The notes under the pieces were generated by a model, which worked only from the letters and a program-made list of their open reading frames with translations, ran no database searches and had not been told where the DNA came from. Position numbers and translations under genes: made by a program. Shown here one piece after another: positions 36,296-43,502 of a stretch of DNA of 43,502 bases; position 1 is the stretch's first letter, and the number at the start of each line of letters is the position of its first letter. The stretch is from an uncultured Oscillospiraceae bacterium (GTDB lineage Bacteria > Bacillota > Clostridia > Oscillospirales > Ruminococcaceae). Location: positions 1-43,502 of the forward strand of contig CASEBP010000063.1 of the NCBI GenBank assembly GCA_949285275.1, read 5' to 3'.

Positions 36296-37108
36296 CTAAA
36301 TGCCAATTGAGCCGTTTTCTTCATAGGATACTGCAGGGCGTTCTTGCAGGTCGAGCAGTACCGCCCGCCAGTGCGGGGAGAGAAGGTCCAGAATCTCCCG
36401 GCGCTTTTGGAGGGCGGCGGGCAGCTGCGCTGCAGGCAGCTGAATTCGTGCTGCACCGCCGAAGACTCGCACCCGGAAGTCAGAAAAACCCAGCGAAAAC
36501 AAAGCCTCTTCACTCTGCTCAATCTGCCGCAGCAGCGAAGCGGTCAGCGGATCACCAGCCGGTACCCGGGTGGCCAGACAGGCGTAGGCCGGTTTGTTCC
36601 AGGTAAACAGCCCGGCCTGCCGGGAGAGGGCGCGCAGCTCCGCTTTGCCGATCCCGGAGAGGGCGAGGGGGGAGAGGACCGACAGCTCTCGCAGTGCCCG
36701 GATGCCCGGGCGGTCGGTGGGGTCATCGGAGGCATTGGTGCCATCGAGCAGTACCGGGAAACCATCGGCATGCGCCGCCTCCAACAGAGCGGAAAATAGA
36801 GCCCGTTTGCAGTGGTAGCAGCGATCAGGGGGGTTGGAGGCGATCTTCGGATTGGCGAGCAGGTCGAGATCGAGCACCGAGAGATCGGCCGAGAGCTCCT
36901 GGGCCAGCCGCCGGGCATCGGCCAGCTCAAAGGCCGGCTGAAAGGGCCCGTGAAGATAATAGGCCCGTACCCGGCAGCCGCAGGCTATCGCGGCATAAAG
37001 CAGGTAAGCCGAATCGGCGCCGCCGGAAAAGGCGATTGCAGCGGCGGGATGCTCCTCAAAAAAGGAGCGCAGGGCCGGCGGGACAGAGAGCGGATGAGGT
37101 GCGGACAT
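36296..37108 (-). CDS. larE: LarE-type ATP-dependent sacrificial sulfur transferase
   Basis: 270 residues. A PP-loop ATP pyrophosphatase, SGGADS at 28-33. LarE adenylates the nickel-pincer precursor and donates sulfur to it; the mature cofactor serves lactate racemase and relatives. Family motifs are NPPDRCYHCKRALF (Cys97, Cys100), LDGTNASDDPTDRPG, and the donor-cysteine block ACLATRVP (Cys177). Three cysteines suggest the iron-sulfur variety of LarE rather than the single-cysteine sacrificial type. LarB, LarC and LarA are not in the window. The ATG at 37108 follows AAAGGAGG. Related PP-loop enzymes of unknown role cannot be excluded. Confidence 0.88.
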   Translation of the reverse strand: MSAPHPLSVPPALRSFFEEHPAAAIAFSGGADSAYLLYAAIACGCRVRAYYLHGPFQPAFELADARRLAQELSADLSVLDLDLLANPKIASNPPDRCYHCKRALFSALLEAAHADGFPVLLDGTNASDDPTDRPGIRALRELSVLSPLALSGIGKAELRALSRQAGLFTWNKPAYACLATRVPAGDPLTASLLRQIEQSEEALFSLGFSDFRVRVFGGAARIQLPAAQLPAALQKRREILDLLSPHWRAVLLDLQERPAVSYEENGSIGI

Positions 37109-37138
37109 GGGGGCCTCCTTTCAGGGCGGGAATCTTTT

Positions 37139-37167
37139 TTGCGGTTTCGGGGAGGATATGCTATCAT
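37139..37167 (+). promoter_or_regulatory. Sigma-A promoter of the vanZ-like gene
   Basis: -35 TTGCGG (37139-37144), a 17-base spacer and -10 TATCAT (37162-37167). Confidence 0.65.
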
Positions 37168-37203
37168 CAGCAGAGACGGCCGTTGGCCGGGAAAGGAGCG
37201 CAG

Positions 37204-37674
37204 ATGAAGAGACAGCAGCTCGCCCGGATCCTGACACTGGCGCTCTGCCTGGGGATCTGGTGGTTTATCTTTTCCAATTCGATGATGAACGGTGAGGCTT
37301 CAACGGTACGAAGCGATGCGGTGACCGGCTGGGTAAACCAGCTTTTGGAGATGCTGGGACTGGGTACGGTCGGATCGTTTCTGATCCGCAAAGTGGCTCA
37401 CTTTGCAGAATTCGCGGCGCTGGGATGGAGCCTGGCGCTGGCAGCAGACTGCTGGTTTCCTTCGGCGCCCCTGTCGCGCCGAAGCGGACTTGCGGTGTTG
37501 GTGGGGGCCGCTTCCGCTGCGGCGGACGAGGGGATTCAGCTGTTTAGTCAGGGACGGTCCGCCCGGCTGACCGATCTGCTGATCGACGGCGCCGGGGTAC
37601 TGGCCGGACTGCTGGTCCTACGGCTGCTGCAGTGGCTGGTGATACGGCGGCGGCACTCCGCCGGAGAACGCTAG
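37204..37674 (+). CDS. VanZ-family membrane protein
   Basis: 156 residues from ATG 37204, which follows the promoter and AAAGGAG; a much longer frame upstream only overlaps the opposite strand of larE. Hydrophobic segments lie at about 9-26, 68-82, 96-112 and 128-148. VanZ motifs are RKVAHFAEFAALG (64-76) and DEGIQLFSQGRSARLTDLLIDGAG (109-132). VanZ gives low-level teicoplanin resistance in enterococci; most chromosomal homologues have no known role. Its stop TAG shares the four bases CTAG (37671-37674) with the rarA stop on the other strand. Confidence 0.85.
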   Translation: MKRQQLARILTLALCLGIWWFIFSNSMMNGEASTVRSDAVTGWVNQLLEMLGLGTVGSFLIRKVAHFAEFAALGWSLALAADCWFPSAPLSRRSGLAVLVGAASAAADEGIQLFSQGRSARLTDLLIDGAGVLAGLLVLRLLQWLVIRRRHSAGER

Positions 37675-38930
37675 CCTTTTTTGCTGCGCTGCCGGCGGCG
37701 GAATTCCAGGGCGGCCTGTTCGTTTTTGTTTTCACCGAAGCGGTAGTAGACGGCATCTTTGAGGGAATCGGGCAGATACTGCTGCTCGACCCAGCCGCCG
37801 AAATCGTGCGGATAGCGGTAGCCGATTGCATGCCCCATCTTCTGGGCGCCGCCGTAGTGGCCGTCCCGCAGATGGTCGGGGACCTCACCGCCCCGCCCTT
37901 TCCGCAGGTCGTCGAGCGCCGCGTCGATCGCGCAGATGCCGGTGTTGGATTTCGGGGCGGTCGCCACCAGGATGACCGCGTCGGCCAGCGGGATCCTTGC
38001 CTCGGGAAGCCCGAGCTGCAGCGCCGAATCGATCGCCGCTTTGACGATCGGAAGAATCTGCGGCCAGGCAAGCCCGACATCCTCCGCCGCACAGACGAGC
38101 AGCCGGCGGCAGGCAGACAGCAGATCCCCCGCTTCAAGCAGCCGCGCAAGGTAGTGCAGGGCCGCATTCTCATCCGAACCGCGCAGCGATTTCTGGAAGG
38201 CCGAGAGGATGTCGTAATGGGCGTCACCGTCCCGGTCGTAGCGCATCGCCGAGCGCTGGCTGACCTGTCGGGCGGCATCGAGGGTGATCGGATGATCTCC
38301 GCCCGACGCGGCACAGAGCGCTTCGACCGCATTGAGGGCCTTGCGGACGTCACCGCCGCAGGACGAAGCGATCGCATCCGCTACCCCGTCCTCAAGGAGA
38401 TACCGAGTTTCATACAGCGCAGAGGCCTGTGCAAATGCCCGATCGACCGCCCGCCGGATCTCCTGCGGCTCGACGGGGCGGAATTCAAAGACGGTGCAGC
38501 GGGACAGGATAGCCCCGTAGACATAGAAATAGGGATTTTCGGTCGTTGAGGCGATCAGGGTAACGCTGCCGTCTTCGATGAACTCGAGCAGCGTCTGCTG
38601 CTGCTTCTTGTTGAGGTACTGGATCTCATCGAGGTAGAGCAGGATGCCGTTTCGTCCGGCGAGGGTGTCGCGCGCTTCAAAGACCTCCTTGAGGTCGGCA
38701 GTCGAGCAGGTGGTGCCGTTGAGACGGCGCAGCAGCTTGCCGGTTGAGGCGGCAATGATCCGGGCGACGGTCGTTTTTCCCACCCCGGAGGGGCCGTAAA
38801 AGATCAAGTTTGGAATCTGTCCGCTTTCGATCAGGCGGCGCAGGACCATTCCTTCGCCGAGCAGGTGCGGCTGTCCGACCACCTCGTCGAGGGTTTTGGG
38901 CCGAAGGGCGTCGGCCAGTGGAGTATTCAT
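37671..38930 (-). CDS. rarA: Replication-associated recombination protein A (RarA/MgsA), AAA+ ATPase
   Basis: 419 residues from ATG 38930, which has AGGAGG eight bases upstream; a GTG three codons earlier overlaps that site. RarA acts at stalled replication forks and gaps, together with SSB. The N-terminus PLADALRPKTLDEVVGQPHLLG is typical. Walker A is GPSGVGKT (46-53), Walker B LLYLDEIQYLN, sensor 1 IASTTENPYF, followed by the SRCTVFEF region. The C-terminal tetramerisation domain includes LRDGHYGGAQKMGHAIGYRYPHDF. It is transcribed alone from 38957-38985. Confidence 0.96.
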   Translation of the reverse strand: MNTPLADALRPKTLDEVVGQPHLLGEGMVLRRLIESGQIPNLIFYGPSGVGKTTVARIIAASTGKLLRRLNGTTCSTADLKEVFEARDTLAGRNGILLYLDEIQYLNKKQQQTLLEFIEDGSVTLIASTTENPYFYVYGAILSRCTVFEFRPVEPQEIRRAVDRAFAQASALYETRYLLEDGVADAIASSCGGDVRKALNAVEALCAASGGDHPITLDAARQVSQRSAMRYDRDGDAHYDILSAFQKSLRGSDENAALHYLARLLEAGDLLSACRRLLVCAAEDVGLAWPQILPIVKAAIDSALQLGLPEARIPLADAVILVATAPKSNTGICAIDAALDDLRKGRGGEVPDHLRDGHYGGAQKMGHAIGYRYPHDFGGWVEQQYLPDSLKDAVYYRFGENKNEQAALEFRRRQRSKKG

Positions 38931-38956
38931 CGGATGCACCTCCTTTTGTGCTTTTG

Positions 38957-38985
38957 ATTATAACGCGAAACCCGAAGTTTGTCTA
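38957..38985 (-). promoter_or_regulatory. Sigma-A promoter of rarA
   Basis: Reading leftward, -35 TAGACA (38980-38985), a 17-base spacer and consensus -10 TATAAT (38957-38962). Confidence 0.8.
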
Positions 38986-39060
38986 TTTTGCGATGCAATG
39001 GACGAAGAAAAATCCTTCACCTATTAGAAGAAGGGACAAAACCGGGAAGGAGGCACGACG

Positions 39061-39567
39061 ATGAAACGGACGTTTATGGCGATCGCAATGGGATTCCTTT
39101 TGCTGACAGGGTGTGCCGCCAAACCTGCAGTGCTGCAGTATGAGCCGCTCCGGGCGGCACAGCCGGCGGCGGGGGTCCCGCTCGATGAAAACGGCGGCAC
39201 CGACGGAGAGGCAGCGTTTCTGATCGAGCCTTACCGGACCCAAAGTCCAGCTGAGCATCTGTCCTGGATCTGTGCCGGAAAGGAATTTTTTGCCTTGATC
39301 CGCGTGACCGATCTGCGGGGCGGACCGGTCGAGGGGCTGACCTGCCGCAGCGGCGAATCGAGCGCCGTGACCGATGCATCGGGCTGCTGTGTCCTGCCGA
39401 TGCGCCAGGGCGCTTCCCAGCTGCTCTCGGTGGCGAACTGCACGGTGCAAGGGGCCGTGCGGGAGGAGACCCGGTATCTTGTTACCGCCCGCAGCGGCTC
39501 GGAGGAGAGCGAACTGCTGCTGTTGTGGAATGGCAGCCTTCCCGAGCCGGTGGGCCTTTCGGTGTGA
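39061..39567 (+). CDS. Hypothetical lipoprotein with a possible carboxypeptidase-regulatory-like domain
   Basis: 168 residues. The signal peptide ends at lipobox LTGC with Cys18. The mature part includes RVTDLRGGPVEGLTCRSGES and VTDASGCCVLPM (about 83-118), the spacing seen in transthyretin-like/carboxypeptidase-regulatory or SpaA-like domains, where a TDASG turn links two strands. This is a fold guess; five cysteines in the mature part are unusual for such a domain. The ATG follows GGAGGCACG. A terminator at 39608-39640 follows directly. No partner gene is evident. Confidence 0.78.
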   Translation: MKRTFMAIAMGFLLLTGCAAKPAVLQYEPLRAAQPAAGVPLDENGGTDGEAAFLIEPYRTQSPAEHLSWICAGKEFFALIRVTDLRGGPVEGLTCRSGESSAVTDASGCCVLPMRQGASQLLSVANCTVQGAVREETRYLVTARSGSEESELLLLWNGSLPEPVGLSV

Positions 39568-39607
39568 AGCCTCCGCCCACTCTTGGAAATATTCATGAGA
39601 TTTTCTG

Positions 39608-39640
39608 CCTCCGTGTCCTTTTGTGGACGCGGAGGTTTTT
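39608..39640 (+). terminator. Rho-independent terminator of the lipoprotein gene
   Basis: CCTCCGTGTCC (39608-39618) pairs with GGACGCGGAGG (39625-39635) with one T-G pair and a 6-base loop, followed by TTTTT. Confidence 0.85.
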
Positions 39641-39895
39641 CTTGGGACTTTTGCAGGCCGGCGATTTTGCCGGAACAGTTCATCATGAAGTCCTTCTCTG
39701 CTTGGGCGCCTTCATTATAGCACAATGTACTTTCCTGCACCATCGCGTCAGGACTGCAGCGGCGAAGCAAGAGGTTACCCGGCATATTTTCGATCTTGCC
39801 TGCGGCCTCCGTCATACGGATGGCGACTTTTGCGGAGCGAAAAGGCATAGGATCGACGGCGATAAGGGGACAACAGGCCCCCTCTTCACGAACGA

Positions 39896-39940
39896 CAAAA
39901 ATGCCCGGACGGCCGATGCGGTCCGGGCATCTTCTTTTGT
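39896..39940. terminator. Bidirectional hairpin terminator, probably ending the citC transcript
   Basis: ATGCCCGGAC (39901-39910) pairs perfectly with 39921-39930. The minus-strand tail is TTTTTGTCG and the plus-strand tail CTTCTTTTGT. It lies about 90 bases past the citC stop. Confidence 0.75.
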
Positions 39941-40032
39941 GCGGAAACGGCCGTCACAATCCGGCGGCCGGATGGTTCTGCGCCCTGTGCAGATAGACAG
40001 GCTTCCTCTGTGAACAAACCGGCCGCGGCCAT

Positions 40033-41079
40033 TCAATAGTGGGTGGTGTCCCCGAGCTGCCGCAGCTGTTCGATGATCTTTGCTCCCTCCGGTGAGCGGA
40101 AAAACGCCAGTGTAGAAGGGGGAACAAGTTGCTCAAGGGCCGGAAAATCCTCCGCGGCGAGCAGGCGCCGCACGGCCGATGCGCTGATCGGACGGTCCCC
40201 CTGAGCCAGACGGGGCAGTATGGTCAGCGCAATCCCGGTCGGACGCAGCCGCTGTGCCATGACATCGTTATAGATGCCGGTCACATGGGAGAACGGCTCC
40301 TCCCCAACGAAGCGGCGGGTGATGCGGAGCCGATGGGCGATCCGGCAGAAAACCTCGACATCCAGCGCGGCCTGCATGCGGATCGCTTCGTCGCTGTCCC
40401 GCAGGAAGTAGGAGGGAAAGGTCGCCGAAGAAATCAGATAGCTTTCCGTCTGATGCAGAACGACATGGGGAATTCCGGAGACTCCCTCCTGCACCAATCG
40501 GTAGCGCACCGGGAAGGGAATGGCAGAACGGTCCTCTGAGACGACGAAGAGGTGCAGCGTTTGGCAGTCCGCCGCGGCCTGCTCCACCAGGTAACGGTGC
40601 CCGTTGGTAAACGGATTGGCGTTCATGACAACGGCGCCGCAGGCGGGAGAAGCAGGCGGTGGCGTCTCCCGCTCGAGGCGGGAGAGGTAGCGCTCGAATC
40701 CACCCTTTCGATTTTCGAGAAAGACAAGAGAATCTTCCAGCCGGCAGATTTCATAGAAGCCCAGGTCCCGGAAGAAGGGGAGATTTTTTCCTTTGGTATA
40801 GACAAACAGATGGAAAATTTGCCGCTGTGCCAGTTCCGAGACGAGGTGGGAGACAACGGTGTTGAGCAGTCCCAGCCCCTGGTAATCCTGTCCGACGGCG
40901 AGACAGCGCAGCGTATTGCCGAAGAAGGATCCGGTCGCGGCCAGGCGCGGCCCATCGTAGAGCCCTACCGTGTATTCCAGATGGGGGTCCAGGCGGATAT
41001 TCTGCTGATGAAGCAGGGCGACGAGCTGTTGCTGTGCGGCGGTTTCGCCGGGCAGAATGCGGTGAAGCTGATAATCCAT
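40033..41079 (-). CDS. citC: [Citrate (pro-3S)-lyase] ligase (CitC)
   Basis: 348 residues from ATG 41079, with AAAGGAAG upstream. CitC acetylates the prosthetic group of citrate lyase acyl-carrier protein with acetate and ATP, activating the enzyme. A GNAT-like N-terminal domain (about 15-125, AVGQDYQGLGLLNTVVSHLV, FFRDLGFYE) precedes a cytidylyltransferase-type nucleotide-binding domain with VVMNANPFTNGHRYLVEQAA (TNGH at 158-161) and a C-terminal ISASAVRRLL. It follows the sigma-54 activator gene by 31 bases and is the last gene of that transcript. Citrate lyase subunits citDEF and citXG are not in the window; they may lie in the operon starting at 43481 or elsewhere. Confidence 0.92.
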   Translation of the reverse strand: MDYQLHRILPGETAAQQQLVALLHQQNIRLDPHLEYTVGLYDGPRLAATGSFFGNTLRCLAVGQDYQGLGLLNTVVSHLVSELAQRQIFHLFVYTKGKNLPFFRDLGFYEICRLEDSLVFLENRKGGFERYLSRLERETPPPASPACGAVVMNANPFTNGHRYLVEQAAADCQTLHLFVVSEDRSAIPFPVRYRLVQEGVSGIPHVVLHQTESYLISSATFPSYFLRDSDEAIRMQAALDVEVFCRIAHRLRITRRFVGEEPFSHVTGIYNDVMAQRLRPTGIALTILPRLAQGDRPISASAVRRLLAAEDFPALEQLVPPSTLAFFRSPEGAKIIEQLRQLGDTTHY

Positions 41080-41110
41080 CGATGGTTCTTCCTTTCTCAA
41101 CACAGGGAGG

Positions 41111-43003
41111 TTATCGCAGGCCGAGGCGGTTCATCCGCCGCCAGAGGGTCGAGCGGTTGATGCCCAGCAGGGCAGCGGCCTGGCCCAGATTTCCGTCCGT
41201 CTGCTCGAGGGCCCGGGTGATCTCCCGGATTTGCCGCTGGTGCTGAAAGCCGACCGCCGCGACGGTATTTTTTTGTGTCCCGACGCCCGAAAGATCCAGC
41301 AGCTGCAGAAGCTGAGCCCGGGTTACCGAAGGACCCTGGGCGGTGGTCAGAATCCGCTCGGCGAGGTTTCTCACCTCCCGCACGTTTCCGGGCCATCGGT
41401 AGGCGGCCAGCAGGGCGGCGGCGGAACGTTCTATCGAAAAGGGGACGCCATAATCCGATTGCGCTGTGTTGAGCAGCGTGAGCAGGATCTGCTGGGCGTC
41501 GCTCCCGCGCTCCCGCAGCGGAGGCAGGGTGATGCCCAGCACGTTGATGCGGTAGTACAGGTCCTCCCGGAACTTTCCTTCGTTAACCAGACGGCGGATG
41601 TCCCGGTTGGTGGCGGCGATGATCCGCACATCCACCGGAATGATCTTGAGGCTGCCCAGCCGGATGACATACTTCTCCTGGATGACCCGCAGCAGACTGG
41701 CCTGGCTTTGATAGCTCATCTCCGAGATCTCATCGAGGAAGAGGGTGCCGCCGTGAGCGGTTTCAAACAGTCCCGCTTTTCCTTTGCGGGTAGCGCCGGT
41801 AAAGGCCCCTTCGACATACCCGAACAGCTCACTTTCCAGCAGGTTGGGGGGCAATGCGCCGCAGTTGACCGCGACAAAAGCGCCTTTGCTGCGCCGGCTG
41901 GCATTGTGGATGCTCTGGGCGAAAAGTTCCTTTCCGGTTCCGGTTTCCCCTGTCAACAGGATGTTGGCCTCGGTTTTGGCATAGCTGAGGCCGGCTCGAA
42001 TCGCCTCCTGCATCGCCGGGCTGTCTCCGGCAATGTCGGAGAAACGGTATCGCGCCAGATACCCCCGCTGGCTGTAGTAGGCTGCCTTTCGAATCGAATG
42101 CTCCATCGAGGAGATCTGCTTGGGTTCGTGCAGGGTGTAGATGACGCCATAGGATTTCCCTTTGGTCATAACCGGAACGCGGGTCACCACCAACTGTTCT
42201 GCACCGACCGTGATGACGCTTCCCGTCTCGTCCGCAGCACGGAAGACCGAAACATCAAGGCCGATCCGTGCCAGCGCGGCCGAGAGGGAAAGGCCCTCCA
42301 CCTGGCTGCGGAGCAGCCCCAGCATTCGCCCGGCGTTGGGATTGAGGGTCAGAACCGTTTCATCGGGATCGACCGAGATGACCCCCTCGGTAATATTGTT
42401 GATCAGCTGTTCGATAAAGCCCAGCCGCTGGGCCTCGATTTCGATGGCCTCCTGAATCTGCCGGATCTCATGCATGGCGCGGGACATGCTCTCCGGGCCG
42501 AGGGTCACCATCCGCGTGGGGACCCCCAGCTCACGGGCGGCTTTGCAGGTGATGGCGCCGCCGACCACATATTCGGTCCCGCGGGATACCGCCTCAAGGA
42601 TTGTCTCGCGCAGGCGGGAAAAGGGGATTCTCATGTAGCCGAAGATCCGGATCTGATAGAGCTTCTCGAACATCTCCAACCCGATGATATCCGCGTTATT
42701 GGTGATGACGGCAATGGTTTTTCCGCTGAAGTTGGTGTGACCCAGCGAACGGATGATATCATATCCGGTGATCGGGATTTCCACAACATGGATATCAGGC
42801 ATCCCATTGCGGATGGTCACGGCAGTGTTGCCCCGGCCGGCGATGATTTCGATTCCCTCCCGAAGCTTTTCCCTGGCGATCTTCATCGGATCATAGGGGT
42901 CAGCCGAAGCAAATTCCACCTCAGGATAGAGGGTCTGATAATACTGTCGCTGGTCGTCAGTCATCGAGTCGTTGGGAATCAGGAACAGAATTTTTTTCGG
43001 CAT
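41111..43003 (-). CDS. Sigma-54-dependent activator with PrpR N-terminal domain
   Basis: 630 residues. Residues 1-190 are a PrpR_N sensor (KILFLIPNDS, then GRGNTAVTIRN, ITGYDIIRSL, VVGGAITCKAARELG), which in PrpR binds 2-methylcitrate or a related acid. A PAS domain lies at about 195-300. The AAA+ domain has Walker A GETGTGKE (352-359), the sigma-54 contact loop GAFTGA (399-404) and Walker B LFLDE (421-425). A Fis-type HTH ends the protein (LGQAAALLGINRSTLWRRMNRL). It should activate a -24/-12 promoter; one lies divergently at 43329-43344. The ATG at 43003 is preceded by weak pairing (GAGGGC). It is cotranscribed with citC. Confidence 0.95.
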   Translation of the reverse strand: MPKKILFLIPNDSMTDDQRQYYQTLYPEVEFASADPYDPMKIAREKLREGIEIIAGRGNTAVTIRNGMPDIHVVEIPITGYDIIRSLGHTNFSGKTIAVITNNADIIGLEMFEKLYQIRIFGYMRIPFSRLRETILEAVSRGTEYVVGGAITCKAARELGVPTRMVTLGPESMSRAMHEIRQIQEAIEIEAQRLGFIEQLINNITEGVISVDPDETVLTLNPNAGRMLGLLRSQVEGLSLSAALARIGLDVSVFRAADETGSVITVGAEQLVVTRVPVMTKGKSYGVIYTLHEPKQISSMEHSIRKAAYYSQRGYLARYRFSDIAGDSPAMQEAIRAGLSYAKTEANILLTGETGTGKELFAQSIHNASRRSKGAFVAVNCGALPPNLLESELFGYVEGAFTGATRKGKAGLFETAHGGTLFLDEISEMSYQSQASLLRVIQEKYVIRLGSLKIIPVDVRIIAATNRDIRRLVNEGKFREDLYYRINVLGITLPPLRERGSDAQQILLTLLNTAQSDYGVPFSIERSAAALLAAYRWPGNVREVRNLAERILTTAQGPSVTRAQLLQLLDLSGVGTQKNTVAAVGFQHQRQIREITRALEQTDGNLGQAAALLGINRSTLWRRMNRLGLR

Positions 43004-43034
43004 AGGTAGCCCTCATTGACGGAATATTTTTTCC

Positions 43035-43043
43035 ATTATATCA
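43035..43043 (-). promoter_or_regulatory. Extended -10 promoter of the activator gene
   Basis: Reading leftward, TGATATAAT, an extended -10 box (TG one base before TATAAT), about 32 bases before the start. No recognisable -35. Confidence 0.6.
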
Positions 43044-43152
43044 TTTTTTTCGGAAACGGCCGGTCCGGTCCGTAAAGTTTTCGTCAAGCTTTTTTCGCTT
43101 TACCACGGAAAAAGCAGCTTCAAATTCGCCTTATTTCCGAAACTGCAGCCCT

Positions 43153-43215
43153 GCTGCAAATGGCTGCAAATAAAAACGGAGTGAATAGCAACATATTGCG
43201 ACAGAACAGCAATAT
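43153..43215 (+). promoter_or_regulatory. Candidate upstream activator sites for the PrpR-like regulator
   Basis: GCTGCAAAT occurs twice at a 10-base period (43153-43161 and 43163-43171). Further on, ATATTGC (43193-43199) and GCAATAT (43209-43215) form a perfect inverted repeat with a 9-base gap, centred about 125 bases before the -24 box, the usual distance for a sigma-54 enhancer site. Assignment is by position and symmetry. Confidence 0.5.
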
Positions 43216-43328
43216 TTCCCCGTCTGGTCCGCGTCACACGATGCCGCACCAGCCCGGTTCGGTGAGAGAAGAGGCCCGAACGGGCTAAAAATGTTAAGAA
43301 ATAATCAAAATCGCCCTCAAAATGCTGC

Positions 43329-43344
43329 TGGCATACAAAATGCT
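43329..43344 (+). promoter_or_regulatory. Sigma-54 (-24/-12) promoter
   Basis: TGGCATACAAAATGCT. GG (43330-43331) and GC (43342-43343) are separated by exactly ten bases, as required, and TGGCA fits the -24 element. Transcription should start near 43355, giving a leader of about 126 bases to the ATG at 43481. Confidence 0.75.
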
Positions 43345-43365
43345 TTTTATTAGGGCGTGCGGAAT

Positions 43366-43454
43366 GGAGCCGCATGCGCGCTGCGTGCTCCGACACCGCG
43401 GGGACGATTCCCCCGGCCGCGCAGGGGGAACGCCGTCCGCGGAGGACAGTCTCC
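43366..43454 (+). other. Structured 5' leader of the sigma-54 transcript
   Basis: Three adjacent hairpins can form: GGAGC-CGCA with TGCG-T-GCTCC (43366-43391); CCGC and GGAC with GTCC and GCGG (43396-43442), enclosing TTCCCCC/GGGGGAA (43408-43430); and GGAG/CTCC (43441-43454). No T-run follows. It does not match a riboswitch class that I recognise. Confidence 0.5.
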
Positions 43455-43480
43455 CAAAGAGAAAATAAGGAGGCTTTGAA

Positions 43481-43502
43481 ATGGGAATTGGTATCGGCGT
43501 AT
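43481..43502 (+). CDS. Start of a gene cut by the right edge
   Basis: Only the first seven codons (MGIGIGV) are present. The ATG at 43481 follows AAGGAGG at good spacing and lies downstream of the sigma-54 promoter, so it is very likely a real start and the probable target of the PrpR-like activator. The hydrophobic Gly/Ile start could be a membrane segment, but nothing more can be said. Confidence 0.6.

Larger units (their letters stand above)
39568..40032. other. Intergenic region between convergent genes with two terminators
   Basis: 465 bases with no convincing gene. It contains the terminators at 39608-39640 and 39896-39940. On the minus strand a lone TATAAT (39712-39717) precedes a short frame starting with MMNCSGKIAGLQ, which runs through the terminator and into the antisense of the lipoprotein gene. 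It is not called as a gene. Confidence 0.6.
43004..43480. other. Divergent control region
   Basis: 477 bases without a gene, between the leftward activator and a rightward gene. It holds the activator's sigma-A promoter, repeated TGCAA-type sites, the sigma-54 promoter and a hairpin-rich leader. A 98-codon leftward frame at 43100-43396 crosses all these sites and is not called. Confidence 0.7.

Noticed and set aside
39231..39848. Leftward frame with a TATAAT and GAAGGA upstream of an internal Met-Met start
   Set aside because: The start signals are suggestive, but the frame runs through the terminator hairpin and is mostly antisense to the lipoprotein gene.
43100..43396. Leftward 98-residue frame in the sigma-54 control region
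   Set aside because: It overlaps the promoter, the activator sites and the leader hairpins, with no ribosome site and no sensible sequence features.
43366..43454. Leader considered as a known riboswitch (THF, glycine, fluoride, cobalamin)
   Set aside because: None of the conserved core sequences of these classes could be matched by eye, so it is listed only as a structured leader.

Overview
The window comes from a GC-rich anaerobic member of the Firmicutes, most likely a clostridium. The evidence is strong GGAGG ribosome binding sites with occasional TTG and GTG starts, textbook sigma-A boxes with 17-base spacers, a pyruvate:ferredoxin oxidoreductase, a ClpP-like TepA protease near the SpoIIIE/FtsK translocase, NiaR, RecD2, and lipoproteins with Gram-positive lipoboxes. 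No rRNA, tRNA, CRISPR array, insertion sequence or phage gene was seen.

Layout. 1-5157 is a leftward block: a truncated M20 carbamoylase, an MreB-like protein, ComFC, RecD2 and a small membrane-anchored protein. 5307-9576 holds a lipoprotein, a leftward threonine aldolase, and two related secreted proteins. 9744-12501 is a tRNA-dihydrouridine synthase followed by two odd nitrilase-fold proteins. 12665-19917 is a long rightward run: TepA, UppP, FtsK/SpoIIIE, a ComEC-like metallo-beta-lactamase hydrolase, a DUF3006-NiaR fusion, and a second M20 carbamoylase. 20049-25290 is PFOR and an HtrA protease, both leftward. 25563-34650 is the most distinctive region (below). 34817-38930 holds a CPA2 antiporter, an orphan LarE, VanZ and RarA. 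39061-43003 holds a lipoprotein, a citrate lyase ligase and a PrpR-type sigma-54 activator. The window ends with a sigma-54 promoter and the first codons of a rightward gene.

The 25.5-34.7 kb region looks like a two-operon system for sulfolactate or a related phospho-sulfonate. Operon 1 encodes a D-2-hydroxyacid dehydrogenase, a GntR/FCD regulator and ComB (2-phosphosulfolactate phosphatase). Operon 2 encodes an HprK-fold P-loop kinase-like protein, a divergent pyruvate kinase, a TctB-TctA-TctC carboxylate transporter and ComA (phosphosulfolactate synthase). A TCTATAGA-centred palindromic box lies just downstream of the operon 1 promoter and twice, 85 bases apart, upstream of operon 2, so one regulator probably controls both. 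The usual sulfolactate lyase SuyAB is not in the window. One reading is a route in which sulfolactate is imported and phosphorylated, ComA runs backwards to release sulfite and phosphoenolpyruvate (PEP), and the pyruvate kinase recovers ATP. The opposite direction, sulfolactate made from PEP and sulfite, is also possible. Direction and substrate are inference; the ComA and ComB family assignments are firm.

At the right edge, the PrpR-like activator is transcribed away from a gene whose upstream region carries a correctly spaced -24/-12 promoter, upstream repeats and a structured leader. The activator therefore probably controls the operon that begins at 43481.
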